Positions 36,832-48,379 of a stretch of DNA of 64,000 nt are shown in pieces (position 1 is the first letter of the stretch; the number at the start of each line of letters is the position of its first letter). Below the pieces are notes generated by a model. That model ran no database searches. It worked only from the letters and a program-made list of their open reading frames with translations, and was not told where the DNA came from. The translations under genes and the position numbers were made by a program. The stretch is from Bryoerythrophyllum caledonicum (Eukaryota > Streptophyta > Bryopsida > Pottiales > Pottiaceae), in NCBI GenBank assembly GCA_963971425.1, contig OZ020522.1, positions 5,554,168 to 5,618,167 of the forward strand, written 5' to 3'.

Positions 36832-37571
36832 ACAAGAAAATATTGTTCCCCCATGGCTACTTCCATGCACATGTGGAACCCAAAGATGTCATTGCAATGC
36901 CAAATTTAAACCAGACATGCTATGCGTCAAAGGACTACCATATAAAAACCCCCCACCAAACCACATTAACAAAAACATCAATATCCAATTTATCAAATTT
37001 AAATATTGTAATGATTGATTTTCTCCAGAAGCAATTAAAATCAAAATTAATAAATACCAACCACTTGTTAATGACATCACTACTTGTGGATGGAAAGTTG
37101 ACCCCCTTATTGTCATCGGAGCCAGAGCAAGAGCTACCACCTTTATTCCATCTATGAAAGTCTCGAATAAACATTCAATATCCCCATCAATCAAATTAAA
37201 AAGACATTCACAAACTCCATTGCTATCTAATATGCGATGTCCATACTCCTTCACAAGCGTAAAATTGAAAATAACCAACCTCTCCCGGAACCAAATGATA
37301 CCCCCTAAAAACTCTCCCAAAACACACAATTAACCTTCACATTCATCCACTCAAAATGGACCTTGTGGCTCTAATTGGTCCTCAGTCCATGGCTTCTAGT
37401 TACTGGTTACTGGTTCTTGGTTCTTTGAATACATAGTGTCTACCCTCAAAAGGGGGGAGTAGTTCCATACTACTAAACCTCTGTCTGGTGGACATTGGTT
37501 TTGTGGTGGAACAAACATACACTTTATTCACTACGGTCCCCCCCTTGTATGGACCAGAGTTCTTTTTCTTC
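36832..37571 (+). mobile_element. LINE-B1: 5'-truncated copy, endonuclease and tail
   Basis: It begins in the endonuclease domain: PWLLPCTCGTQRCHCNAKFK, then KPDMLCVKG, IQFIKFKYCND, and further on the KY.PLI and GAR.TTFIPSM blocks. The 3' tail ends TTCTTTTTCTTC. TGCGTGGTCTCC flanks it exactly at 36820-36831 and 37572-37583. The (D/E)xK position reads KFK, so this copy is not catalytic. Confidence 0.85.
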
Positions 37572-37583
37572 TGCGTGGTCTCC

Positions 37584-40012
37584 TCATCAAACAATACAAT
37601 CAAATTTATGAACACCAAGCACATATATTTGAAGAAAACGGAAGGCATCTAATCCCCATTCCAGTTACAAGACTCCAATGGCTATGGGACCAATATCAAA
37701 ACAAACTATAAACTCCGACAAACATATAGCCAACAACCCAAGCATTCAAAGCTGAAACTGTTTGGCTATACCAAAGATATAAATATCGCATCCCAAAAAA
37801 TGACCTCCTTGAACTTGCACAATATACGTTATCCACGCCCAATTCTAGACTCATTAATCTCATCCTTCAACATCCAACACTCGTACTTTTCATCCCCCGT
37901 CACATGCTCCATCCAACTTACTAAGTTCTAATTACCTATTGAAAGAGACAACTATTTTGGCTCACTAGGTAATGCCCTTGACCACAAATGGATTGGAATT
38001 GGTATTGTACACCTCCACAACATAGAAAAAACACAACAAGCTATACATTGGACAAGACTTGGAGCCAAAAATGATCCAAACTCTACTTCCACTCTTATTA
38101 TCACACCAAACAATAATTGGAACCAAAATTTTAACACTCGCTGAGATCCATTCCCGGACTCTCACATCATAGCCAAATTTGAGGCAGACAGAGTACCATA
38201 TAATGAACCCACCTTACCACCCAAATTATTAAATAAACCTAGGTTTGAACCATCCACCATCCAAAATAATAATACTGGTACCTTAGAAGAACTTGCCATA
38301 CTCACCTCCATAACAAAAAAAATCAACTTAAGCAGAATATATACAAAAACAGCCCCTCCTACATCCCCCTTAACCCTAATAAATCGTAACATATTATGGT
38401 TCCATCTTAAATGTTCAAAGACAACACAAATCCACTCCATTACACCACCCCTTCCCCACATATTGTGACTATATCCCCTTAAAGTTTGCCCCCGCATATG
38501 GTTATAATACATATGGTTCCTTCAAAGAACCAACAGAAGTTAGTCTGGGACATTGGCATAGAGAAAAAGCTACATACGGCATATACAACTCAACCAAAAA
38601 ATTAAAAAATCCAAAAGACTCCATGGACTTCAAAATATCATGAGGACAAAAATGATGGCCCTCCTTAAAACCCTCCATATAATCACTACACAATACAATA
38701 ATGAACCTGCACACATCTTTACAGATTGTATAAATGTCTTATATCTATTAAACACACAAATAACACATCCTACCCTCCACAACAACCACCCCGACCAAGC
38801 CATCCTATCTTCCATGGTACAAATGCTACAAAACCGCACACAAATCACAACTCTCCATAAAGTTAGAGCATGTATCAAAATAAAAGAAAATAAACAAGGG
38901 GATAAACTAGCTAAAGAAGGACTAGATAAATCCCATAGAAATGCCAAACATCCACATGAACAGGCCCACGCTAATCCATAATGCCTTCAAAGATAAAGTT
39001 GGTCTTCTATGGAAGACACTCTGGACAAACGCCTCGTCAGATTTTTAGATAAATACCTCAAAAAATAAGATTTAACTAACAACCTTGATCTAATCTCAAA
39101 TTATTTTCCTTACATAGATAAATGGACCAGTAATAACGACATTGATAATGAACTCTCTCCAACCTTTTGGAAAAATCCCACAATTATAGATTCACAAAAA
39201 ACATGCATTATCAAATTTTGTACTAGACAATACATGTAAATGCCCGTAAACAACTCTTCTTTGGTATCAATAGATTTCCATCCACAACAAGCCCAATATG
39301 CACATCCACGGACCGAGATACATGGCTACATGTACACCTCAAATACCAAAACCACCATATACACTCCCTTATTGTCAAAAGGCACAATGAAGTTGTATGG
39401 AAAATCCGGAAGCTAATAATATCCTCCAATAAATCACGTTGCTTTATACTTATGAACCTTGGAACCATTAACAACAAACCACGAGAAAATTTGGTCCCGA
39501 TATGGCTACTTCCGTGCACATGTGGTACCCAATGATGTCACTGTAGTGCCACATTCAAACCAAACATACTATGCGTCAAAGGATTTCCACATAAAGACCC
39601 CCCTCCGGACCACATAAATTCAAACCTTACCATCCAATTTATCGAATTCAAATATTGTAATGATAGATTTTCTCCAGAAGCAATCGAAAACAAAACCAAT
39701 AAATACTAACCACTTATCAACGACATTACAGCCTTTGGATGGAAGGTTAACCCTCTTATTGTCAATACCGCTAGCGCTAGAGCTACCAACTTTATCCCCT
39801 CTATGAAAAGTCTCAAAAAAACATTCGATATCCCCACTAATCCAATTAAAAATACTTTCACAAAAATTAACACCATCGCTATCCAACATGCAAAGTCTAT
39901 ACTTCTACATAAATGTAAACTAGAAAATAACCAACCTCTTCTTGATTCACATGATACACCTTAAAACCTCTCAAAACAAAAAGTTAATCTTAAACAAATC
40001 ACTTCTTAGAAT
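37584..40012 (+). mobile_element. LINE-B2, coding part: linker, RNase H, zinc region, endonuclease
   Basis: The longest plus-strand LINE copy, with frameshifts. In order: HIFEENGRHLIPIPVTRLQW (about 37620), a linker, RNase H at about 38640-38981 (HIFTDCINVLYLLNTQITH; DKLAKEGLDKSH), then CPICTSTDRDTWLHVH. Next are PIWLLPCTCGTQ and CHCSATFKPNILCVKG, then FIEFKYCNDRFSPEAIENK and the KY.PLI / GWKVNPLIV blocks at about 39500-39760. The endonuclease blocks fit restriction-like endonucleases, C-x-C...C-H-C then PD-(D/E)xK, with PN in place of PD here. It is interrupted at 40013 by the foldback element and resumes at 47805. Confidence 0.8.
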
Positions 40013-40736
40013 AACATGGAATTCGCTAAATATGCACTTGGTCAATTTTACTTCACTCCTTCGCTGCATATAGTTCACTCATCCAAATCAATGTAACCAT
40101 GAATTTTTTTGGGTGTGCGGAGATATTGGACATTGGTAACCACATACATAAAAGCCATTGTTTAATTTAAGGTAAGACACGACATCACTTTTTTCAATTG
40201 TTCTCCATACATCTTGCAACTTATGCAACCACTTTCATGTCATTTTTATATTATATCAATGCATACTAAAAATATTACAACTTTGATCTACTCTTACTAA
40301 AACTAAAATAAATCCACAATCAGGAACTAAACATCACTAGATTTTGTCTAATATAAGATACGTAGATTTCTATTTCCTTATATATATATATATATCTAAT
40401 AATATGCATAAATTCTCGTCTACATACCATTCTCTATATCCTTCTAATACTATTTTCTACTCTATTTTTCTATGTCTCACCCTCCAATATTACACATGGC
40501 TATATTTCTGCCATTATAATGCCACAACACACATGCTCCTTGGTCTCCCCAAATAGCATCATCCGATGCTCCGCATCCACTTTAGACGATAATTACGCTT
40601 AGAACCGTTAAGTTGATGGAGCCCTTCCAACACAAAGAACACACTCTGCAATTAAGAAGGAATGGCCTTCTCCCAAAGTCCTACCTCGCACACAACTTGG
40701 CAAATTTGTTGAGGGACTACCCTTGACCCCTAAATT

Positions 40737-41647
40737 ACCAAGATTAACCTTGAAGGACCGGGCAGGTTCCTCTTGTGTCAATCTTTAGCATTCTTTTTCA
40801 AAAATTATCGTAGATGGACATTACTAAAAGCTTTGTGTGAGTCCAGGTTTTTCCCCAATCCGACATTCAATGAAAAAGTTATACGGTTTTGAAGTTCAAA
40901 TGGGGAGAGCGGGCCCGTCGGGCAACTCCAAAAACTTTTGCTAAGACACTCTATTGAAGGTGATGTTTTCAACAACGACAAATAATATTATTTCCTTTCA
41001 TGTTGTCAAGAAAAATCTCTTGTCTCTAGTGAGAAATAGCATATGAATCCAAGTCATACATTTTCACACATTGTCGCACATTGTCGGGCTAAGTACCAAA
41101 AAATCTTCTTCTTTTCCACATAAAACTTAGTGATCTTCATGTTTTTACTTTTTTATTTTCCCCACGGCATTGTGTGGTGTAAACCTTTCCATTGACCATT
41201 CGGATTCTCATTCTAGAACATATTAGGTTCACAAAAAAATAAAACGTGAATTGATAGTTTTTGAACCTCCACTCCTTGCACAATTTTTTTGAAAATGCTA
41301 CAACTCTCTCCAACCTCTAAAATTTTGTGAACAATGAGTTGATTGCATGTTCAACATGATTGTAATAGATTAACATATTGTGTAGTGCAAAAAATTCACA
41401 ACAAGTGATGTCAAAGTCAGCTGATCCTCTCAAAGCATTAAAGAAAATGACATCTTCCTACATTTCAAACGCTATAATCTTCCAATCCGTACGGTCAAAA
41501 AATGTGAAATTTTGCACGCATGTTAATGACTCAGTCGTGTTCAAGATCCTACGGTCAAAACTTGGAAAAAAGACCCGGAGTTTCTCCTTTACACCCTACA
41601 ACAGAATCTACATTTTTAAGGCGGGTTTTGTCAAGAAACTCTAGGTG
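40737..41647. mobile_element. TTAA-family element in left arm
   Basis: 911 bp, starts CCCCTAAATTACC after TTGA (40733-40736) and ends GAAACTCTAGGTG before TTAA (41648-41651). The mirrored copy lies at 46170-47080. Since both arms carry it at the same place, it was present before the arm was duplicated. Confidence 0.75.
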
Positions 41648-41670
41648 TTAAGAAAAATCAATGCAACAAA

Positions 41671-41810
41671 GGGAGGGGTCGAGGCCCTCGACCTCTCTTG
41701 CCATGCAACAAAGAGGAGGGTCGAGGCCTCGACCCCTCTTGCCATACAACACAAGGCCATACAACACAAGGCCATACAACACAAGGGAGGGGTCGAGGCC
41801 TCGACCCCTC
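41671..41810. repeat. Cluster of GC-rich palindromes and a 15-bp triplet repeat
   Basis: Three 24-26 bp palindromes centred on AGGCCT or close to it (about 41673-41697, 41713-41738, 41787-41810); the last is a perfect 24-bp palindrome. Between them GGCCATACAACACAA is repeated in tandem. The cluster is mirrored at 46007-46146. Confidence 0.85.
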
Positions 41811-42638
41811 TTCCTCTACGCAAAGGAATTACGCAACAACTTTGAAAGCTCACATACCTTGCACATGTCTTGATAGAAAAAACCCAAAGATCGCGGGACG
41901 CCAATCAACCACCGCATCGTTTCGTCCACCGCTTCAAAAAAAAAAAACAAAACGACCTTCAAGTCTATGCGGAAATCCTATGAAGCAAAACACTCTTCTA
42001 CCAAATGAATCCTCGAGGTTAGCTTGGATCCTTATATACTTCCAAATTGAATCTATATTTAGTAATATTTTTCATCAAACACTTTAAAAAATCCTATAAT
42101 CCATCATTTGAACATTGTACTTGTTTGAGTCACTATTAGAAGGTCAGAAATAGATAATGAAATTAGAATCAAGATATTTCATCACGACAACATGTCGGGC
42201 CCACACGAAGTTCATATTAACTACTTTTACCCATAACTTCGTATTATCATAACTTATACCCGAATGGAATATTCGATGACTTTGGAGCAAAGGTGAAGTA
42301 TGGTACGGTGGGTCCCACCACATGGATGCTTTGTGGATCAAAATTCCAACAATGCAAATATGATCATTGGTGTGTGAGAATCTATCGGATATAAATAGTA
42401 CGTGGGGCCCACCGTACACATTTATTACAATATCTTGAGTTATCTTTCTTATCGAATATATGAGTCCATGCTTGTAGTTAGGATTTGGTGGATCCCACCT
42501 TGGCCTCTGTATCCATATGACTTAAGATGTCATTATCTAATCTTTTTCTTTCTTTTTTTCCTTAAGATGACAGTTTATATTTTCAAGTCAGATCCTATCT
42601 CATACCTCTTTTTTAACTCAAAACTCTTCTTTTCAATC

Positions 42639-45178
42639 CTACCATCATACCATGAGTTGTGTTGTGATGACTCTCGGATGGTTCTCGGCTGACTCACATT
42701 CTTTGCAAACCAGGCAACTTCCGAACATGTTCCTTTATCATTTCTATTTGCCCGTTACCCTGCCACGAAAAGAAAATGATTCCATTTCACACACCCACTT
42801 ACACATTATGTTGGAATAAATTGCCTCCCTGTTGGAATGGATGGAGTATGGCAACAAGTTTGAGATAGTGTTGTTTGTTGTTTACACATTCTGTTACAAT
42901 AAATTGCCTCCCTGTTCCAATGGGAAACAAAACTTGGATTTTCCCGCCTTGGGATCTTCAAGTTGACTGCTACAAGATGACATTGAAAACATAAAAATAC
43001 AGTTTTTTTCTTCTGTGCAAAGACAAGGTCAGAATACTTAGTCTCAAGATAATGGCATATTTTATGACACATTGCATGAGTTTTATGGATCTAGGTTCAA
43101 ATTTGTGTTAGGTCATTGCATGCCATAATTTACAAGAAATGGAAGTGTTTGATAAAAGAGAAATGGACTTTGCAAAAACTAGGAATATAGATAGAAGTCA
43201 TTAACTTCGAAACCTATTTCAATTTCTAAAATAAAAAATGATCATTAGATATTAAATTTGAATGGTGGATGACATCGATATGCCCTCTACTATTAGAAAA
43301 ACAATAAATTAATGAAGTAAAGACATTATTTTCTACACGTTTTCCAATAAGACCATGAGGCTTGCTACTTGCTTTAAATTACTGATGCCCGCCTTAAAAT
43401 AATGCCTTGTTGAACTTCAAAGTAGAAATATTCACCACTTTATAGAACCACAACTGTCATAATTACCCTTTCCAAAAACTGCTCTCGATGGCAAATTATT
43501 TTCCTTCAAAGCCAAATTTGAAAGAAAAACAATGTACTTCCACCAAGCATCTACTAATGCAAATCTACGTCGAAAAATCCAAAGGGAACTCTTATATTTT
43601 GACACCATCCAAACCTGAATAAACCCTTATAGAGCCCACAACACGACACGTCATTGTGTCAAAGTAAACCCCCAAATACCCTTGCAAATTTCACACCAAA
43701 AGCACTTCAAAACTGTTGACTCTATTGCAATGAGTAACTAAGGAAAGAAAAACGTTTATCTCTAGTTCAAAACTGTAGGTTCTCAATTAAGACCCATTGA
43801 GTAACATACTCACAAGATTCCATCAACTTTGACCGTACTAATTGAAAGATTATAGTGTTTGAAGTTGAGAAAGTGGTCTATTTTCATCCTTGCATTGAGT
43901 GGATTGGCAAACTTTGACTTCACTTGGTGTCATGTTTTTGCACTACTCATGGCCTAAATTCATTACCATCATGTTAAGCATGATATAAGTTCGTTGTAAA
44001 CCAATTTTTAGAGATAGAAAAAGGATGTAGCATATTTTGTAAAAATTGTACAAGGAGAGGAGGTTCAAAAAGTGCCAATTCACGTTTTGTTTTCTTGTGA
44101 ATCTAATATGTGTTAGAATGATAATCCAAATGGTTATAAGAAAGTAGCCACCATAAGTTGTTTTGGAAAAAATGAGAAGTTGAAAAAATGAAGATCTCTA
44201 AGTTTAATGTGGACAAGAAGAAGTTTCTTTGGTCCCTTGCCCAACAAAATGTGACGATGTGTGAAAATGTTTGACTTGGGTTGATATGCTATTTTTCACC
44301 ACAGACAAGAATTTTTTTGACAATATGAAAGGAAATTATATCACTTTCTAGTATCGAAAACCTCACATTGAATACAATGTCCTAGTGAAAGTTTTTGGAG
44401 TTGCCCGACTTGCCCGCACTTGGGAAGTTTTAATTTGGCACGACTTTTTTTTCATAGCTCCAATGAGAATAAAAATTGGATTCCCATGCACCTCTTGTCT
44501 TCTTGAATCTTTGTAAAAAAATTCAAGAATCTTTTATATAAGCTACAACTATGGGAACGTGCCCCAGATTTGCAGAAACCCACCTTAAGACTTTTTCATT
44601 TAGGGATGGAGGACCATGAAGTTTGTCCCAAAGAAAATCAAATTTTCTATGTGCTCTCACGTTAGTAAAATTAAATTCAGTCATTTTGTTATCGACTTGA
44701 TATCAAAAAGACCAACAATCTCATAACGCACGCATTATTCATACATTTAACTAGCAATAAGTTAATGTTATTTGTGCACTTATTATTATGATATTAGGTG
44801 GACAAAATGTCTAGTCAACATTGATTTGATGCTATCTTGATACATTGTTATTATTTGGAGCATGTTATGATGATGTAATTCTAATATAATTTTCATGTCA
44901 TTCTCACTACTATCTATGTCATGTCATATTTGTTTTATGTTAATGTCATTCTAAATCATGTCGATTTATGTCATTTCGATGAAATTTTATGCCATTGCAA
45001 CGTGAATGTCACATCATTAGAATATGTGTTTTGTCACATGTTATGGTGATGCCATTTTGACGTCAATTCAACTTGAAATTCACTTTTTTCAACCATTTCT
45101 TATACATAAACTAATTGTCATTAAAACATGGAATATTTTCATGACAAACAGATACTTGACTACTATACTGTAACAAAA
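42639..45178. other. Foldback element, central spacer
   Basis: A 2,540-bp unique centre. It contains a direct repeat of AATAAATTGCCTCCCTGTT (near 42818 and 42899), a dispersed-repeat segment at about 42940-43250 shared with 28.9 kb, and a diverged TTAA-family copy at about 43669-44612 (ends near ACCCCCAAATACCC and TTTAGGGATGG). No transposase-like reading frame is present. Confidence 0.6.
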
Positions 45179-47804
45179 GATTGAAAAGAAGAGTTTTGAG
45201 TTAAAAAAGAGGTATGAGATAGGATCTGACTTGAAAATATAAACTGTCATCTTAAGGAAAAAAAGAAAGAAAAAGATTAGATAATGACATCTTAAGTCAT
45301 ATGGATACAGAGGCCAAGGTGGGATCCACCAAATCCTAACTACAAGCATGGACTCATATATTCGATAAGAAAGATAACTCAAGATATTGTAATAAATGTG
45401 TACGGTGGGCCCCACGTACTATTTATATCCGATAGATTCTCACACACCAATGATCATATTTGCATTGTTGGAATTTTGATCCACAAAGCATCCATGTGGT
45501 GGGACCCACCGTACCATACTTCACCTTTGCTCCAAAGTCATCGAATATTCCATTCGGGTATAAGTTATGATAATACGAAGTTATGGGTAAAAGTAGTTAA
45601 TATGAACTTCGTGTGGGCCCGACATGTTGTCGTGATGAAATATCTTGATTCTAATTTCATTATCTATTTCTGACCTTCTAATAGTGACTCAAACAAGTAC
45701 AATGTTCAAATGATGGATTATAGGATTTTTTAAAGTGTTTGATGAAAAATATTACTAAATATAGATTCAATTTGGAAGTATATAAGGATCCAAGCTAACC
45801 TCGAGGATTCATTTGGTAGAAGAGTGTTTTGCTTCATAGGATTTCCGCATAGACTTGAAGGTCGTTTTGTTTTTTTTTTTTGAAGCGGTGGACGAAACGA
45901 TGCGGTGGTTGATTGGCGTCCCGCGATCTTTGGGTTTTTTCTATCAAGACATGTGCAAGGTATGTGAGCTTTCAAAGTTGTTGCGTAATTCCTTTGCGTA
46001 GAGGAAGAGGGGTCGAGGCCTCGACCCCTCCCTTGTGTTGTATGGCCTTGTGTTGTATGGCCTTGTGTTGTATGGCAAGAGGGGTCGAGGCCTCGACCCT
46101 CCTCTTTGTTGCATGGCAAGAGAGGTCGAGGGCCTCGACCCCTCCCTTTGTTGCATTGATTTTTCTTAACACCTAGAGTTTCTTGACAAAACCCGCCTTA
46201 AAAATGTAGATTCTGTTGTAGGGTGTAAAGGAGAAACTCCGGGTCTTTTTTCCAAGTTTTGACCGTAGGATCTTGAACACGACTGAGTCATTAACATGCG
46301 TGCAAAATTTCACATTTTTTGACCGTACGGATTGGAAGATTATAGCGTTTGAAATGTAGGAAGATGTCATTTTCTTTAATGCTTTGAGAGGATCAGCTGA
46401 CTTTGACATCACTTGTTGTGAATTTTTTGCACTACACAATATGTTAATCTATTACAATCATGTTGAACATGCAATCAACTCATTGTTCACAAAATTTTAG
46501 AGGTTGGAGAGAGTTGTAGCATTTTCAAAAAAATTGTGCAAGGAGTGGAGGTTCAAAAACTATCAATTCACGTTTTATTTTTTTGTGAACCTAATATGTT
46601 CTAGAATGAGAATCCGAATGGTCAATGGAAAGGTTTACACCACACAATGCCGTGGGGAAAATAAAAAAGTAAAAACATGAAGATCACTAAGTTTTATGTG
46701 GAAAAGAAGAAGATTTTTTGGTACTTAGCCCGACAATGTGCGACAATGTGTGAAAATGTATGACTTGGATTCATATGCTATTTCTCACTAGAGACAAGAG
46801 ATTTTTCTTGACAACATGAAAGGAAATAATATTATTTGTCGTTGTTGAAAACATCACCTTCAATAGAGTGTCTTAGCAAAAGTTTTTGGAGTTGCCCGAC
46901 GGGCCCGCTCTCCCCATTTGAACTTCAAAACCGTATAACTTTTTCATTGAATGTCGGATTGGGGAAAAACCTGGACTCACACAAAGCTTTTAGTAATGTC
47001 CATCTACGATAATTTTTGAAAAAGAATGCTAAAGATTGACACAAGAGGAACCTGCCCGGTCCTTCAAGGTTAATCTTGGTAATTTAGGGGTCAAGGGTAG
47101 TCCCTCAACAAATTTGCCAAGTTGTGTGCGAGGTAGGACTTTGGGAGAAGGCCATTCCTTCTTAATTGCAGAGTGTGTTCTTTGTGTTGGAAGGGCTCCA
47201 TCAACTTAACGGTTCTAAGCGTAATTATCGTCTAAAGTGGATGCGGAGCATCGGATGATGCTATTTGGGGAGACCAAGGAGCATGTGTGTTGTGGCATTA
47301 TAATGGCAGAAATATAGCCATGTGTAATATTGGAGGGTGAGACATAGAAAAATAGAGTAGAAAATAGTATTAGAAGGATATAGAGAATGGTATGTAGACG
47401 AGAATTTATGCATATTATTAGATATATATATATATATAAGGAAATAGAAATCTACGTATCTTATATTAGACAAAATCTAGTGATGTTTAGTTCCTGATTG
47501 TGGATTTATTTTAGTTTTAGTAAGAGTAGATCAAAGTTGTAATATTTTTAGTATGCATTGATATAATATAAAAATGACATGAAAGTGGTTGCATAAGTTG
47601 CAAGATGTATGGAGAACAATTGAAAAAAGTGATGTCGTGTCTTACCTTAAATTAAACAATGGCTTTTATGTATGTGGTTACCAATGTCCAATATCTCCGC
47701 ACACCCAAAAAAATTCATGGTTACATTGATTTGGATGAGTGAACTATATGCAGCGAAGGAGTGAAGTAAAATTGACCAAGTGCATATTTAGCGAATTCCA
47801 TGTT
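45179..47804 (-). repeat. Foldback element, right arm
   Basis: Reverse complement of 40013-42638 in every segment compared, including all reading frames. Includes the mirrored TTAA element at 46170-47080. Confidence 0.9.
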
Positions 47805-48367
47805 GAATGCAGTCCTATGGCTCTAGTTGATGCTTGGTCTCTAGTTACTCGTTATTGGCTAAGGTAAGCCCTCTTAAAACCGACAAGTTAAGGAATGAGC
47901 ATATATGGAGAGAGGAGATAATTATACTATTATTTTTCAGTGATAGCCAAAAGAATTACAAATCCAACCCAAGTGATTTCATATTTTTCCAATGAAAATT
48001 GAATTAGTTATGAATTTTCAAACTGTGCAACCATGTTTAGTGGGTGGCCAACAATAGGTACCCCCCACAACCAATGACCAAAAGTAAGGGTCTTGACTAA
48101 TAGCAAACCTCCATTTGGAGCTAAGTTGGTGGTAATGGAATGGAAGAGGGTTGGATATACCCCAATTTTATAGGCGTTGGCTATGGGTTTTGGTTGGTTA
48201 TGGGGGAGCTTCATTTACTGGTTCTTGGTTACATAGTGTCTACTCTCAAGAGGGGGGAGGAGTTTCATGCTACTAAACGTATGTCTAATGGACATGGATT
48301 TAGTGGTGGAATGATTAGACACTATATTCACTCCGACCCCCTTCAAGGACTGGAGTTCTTCTTCTTT
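47805..48367 (+). mobile_element. LINE-B2, 3' UTR and tail, split by a MITE
   Basis: It resumes LINE-B2 after the foldback element (GAATGCAGTCCTATGGCTCT), is interrupted by a MITE at 47867-48210, and continues into the structured tail (CTCAAGAGGGGGGAGGAG; GGAGTTCTTCTTCTT). TGCGTGGTCTCC at 48368-48379 follows, identical to the words at 36820 and 37572. Confidence 0.8.
47867..48210. mobile_element. Stowaway-like MITE, copy B
   Basis: 344 bp, the reverse complement of the element at 20662-21007 with moderate divergence. It begins AGCCCTCTTAAAACCGACAA and ends GGTTATGGGGGAGCT. The left flank is TA and the right flank TC, so the duplication is partly lost. Confidence 0.75.
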
Positions 48368-48379
48368 TGCGTGGTCTCC

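Larger units (their letters stand above)
40013..42638 (+). repeat. Foldback element, left arm
   Basis: Mirror image of 45179-47804. It holds an AT-rich part (TATATATATATATATC near 40380), a TTAA-family element at 40737-41647 and the palindrome cluster at 41671-41810. The mirror ends at CAATC (42638). Confidence 0.9.
40013..47804. mobile_element. 7.8-kb foldback element with 2.6-kb inverted arms
   Basis: Two arms of 2,626 bp (40013-42638 and 45179-47804) are mirror images: every position pair sums to 87817 with no indel, and all segments I compared were identical. The ends read AACATGGAATTCGC and GCGAATTCCATGTT. GAAT occurs directly on both sides (40009-40012 and 47805-47808). Joining the flanks at one GAAT restores CTTAGAATGCAGTCC, which matches CTTAGAATGGAGCCT in LINE-D, so this is a true insertion with a 4-bp target duplication. 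No transposase is recognised in arms or spacer. Each arm contains one TTAA-family element, and the spacer a third. Confidence 0.85.

Noticed and set aside
36099..38170. Inverted LINE segments explained as twin priming of one insertion
   Set aside because: The minus and plus segments cover the same part of the element (both contain HI-NGRHL), so they cannot be two halves of one cDNA. Exact target duplications support separate insertions.
41641..42087. Open frames over the palindrome cluster in the foldback arms
   Set aside because: They translate tandem and palindromic repeats, appear in several frames on both strands, and are duplicated only because the arms are mirrored.
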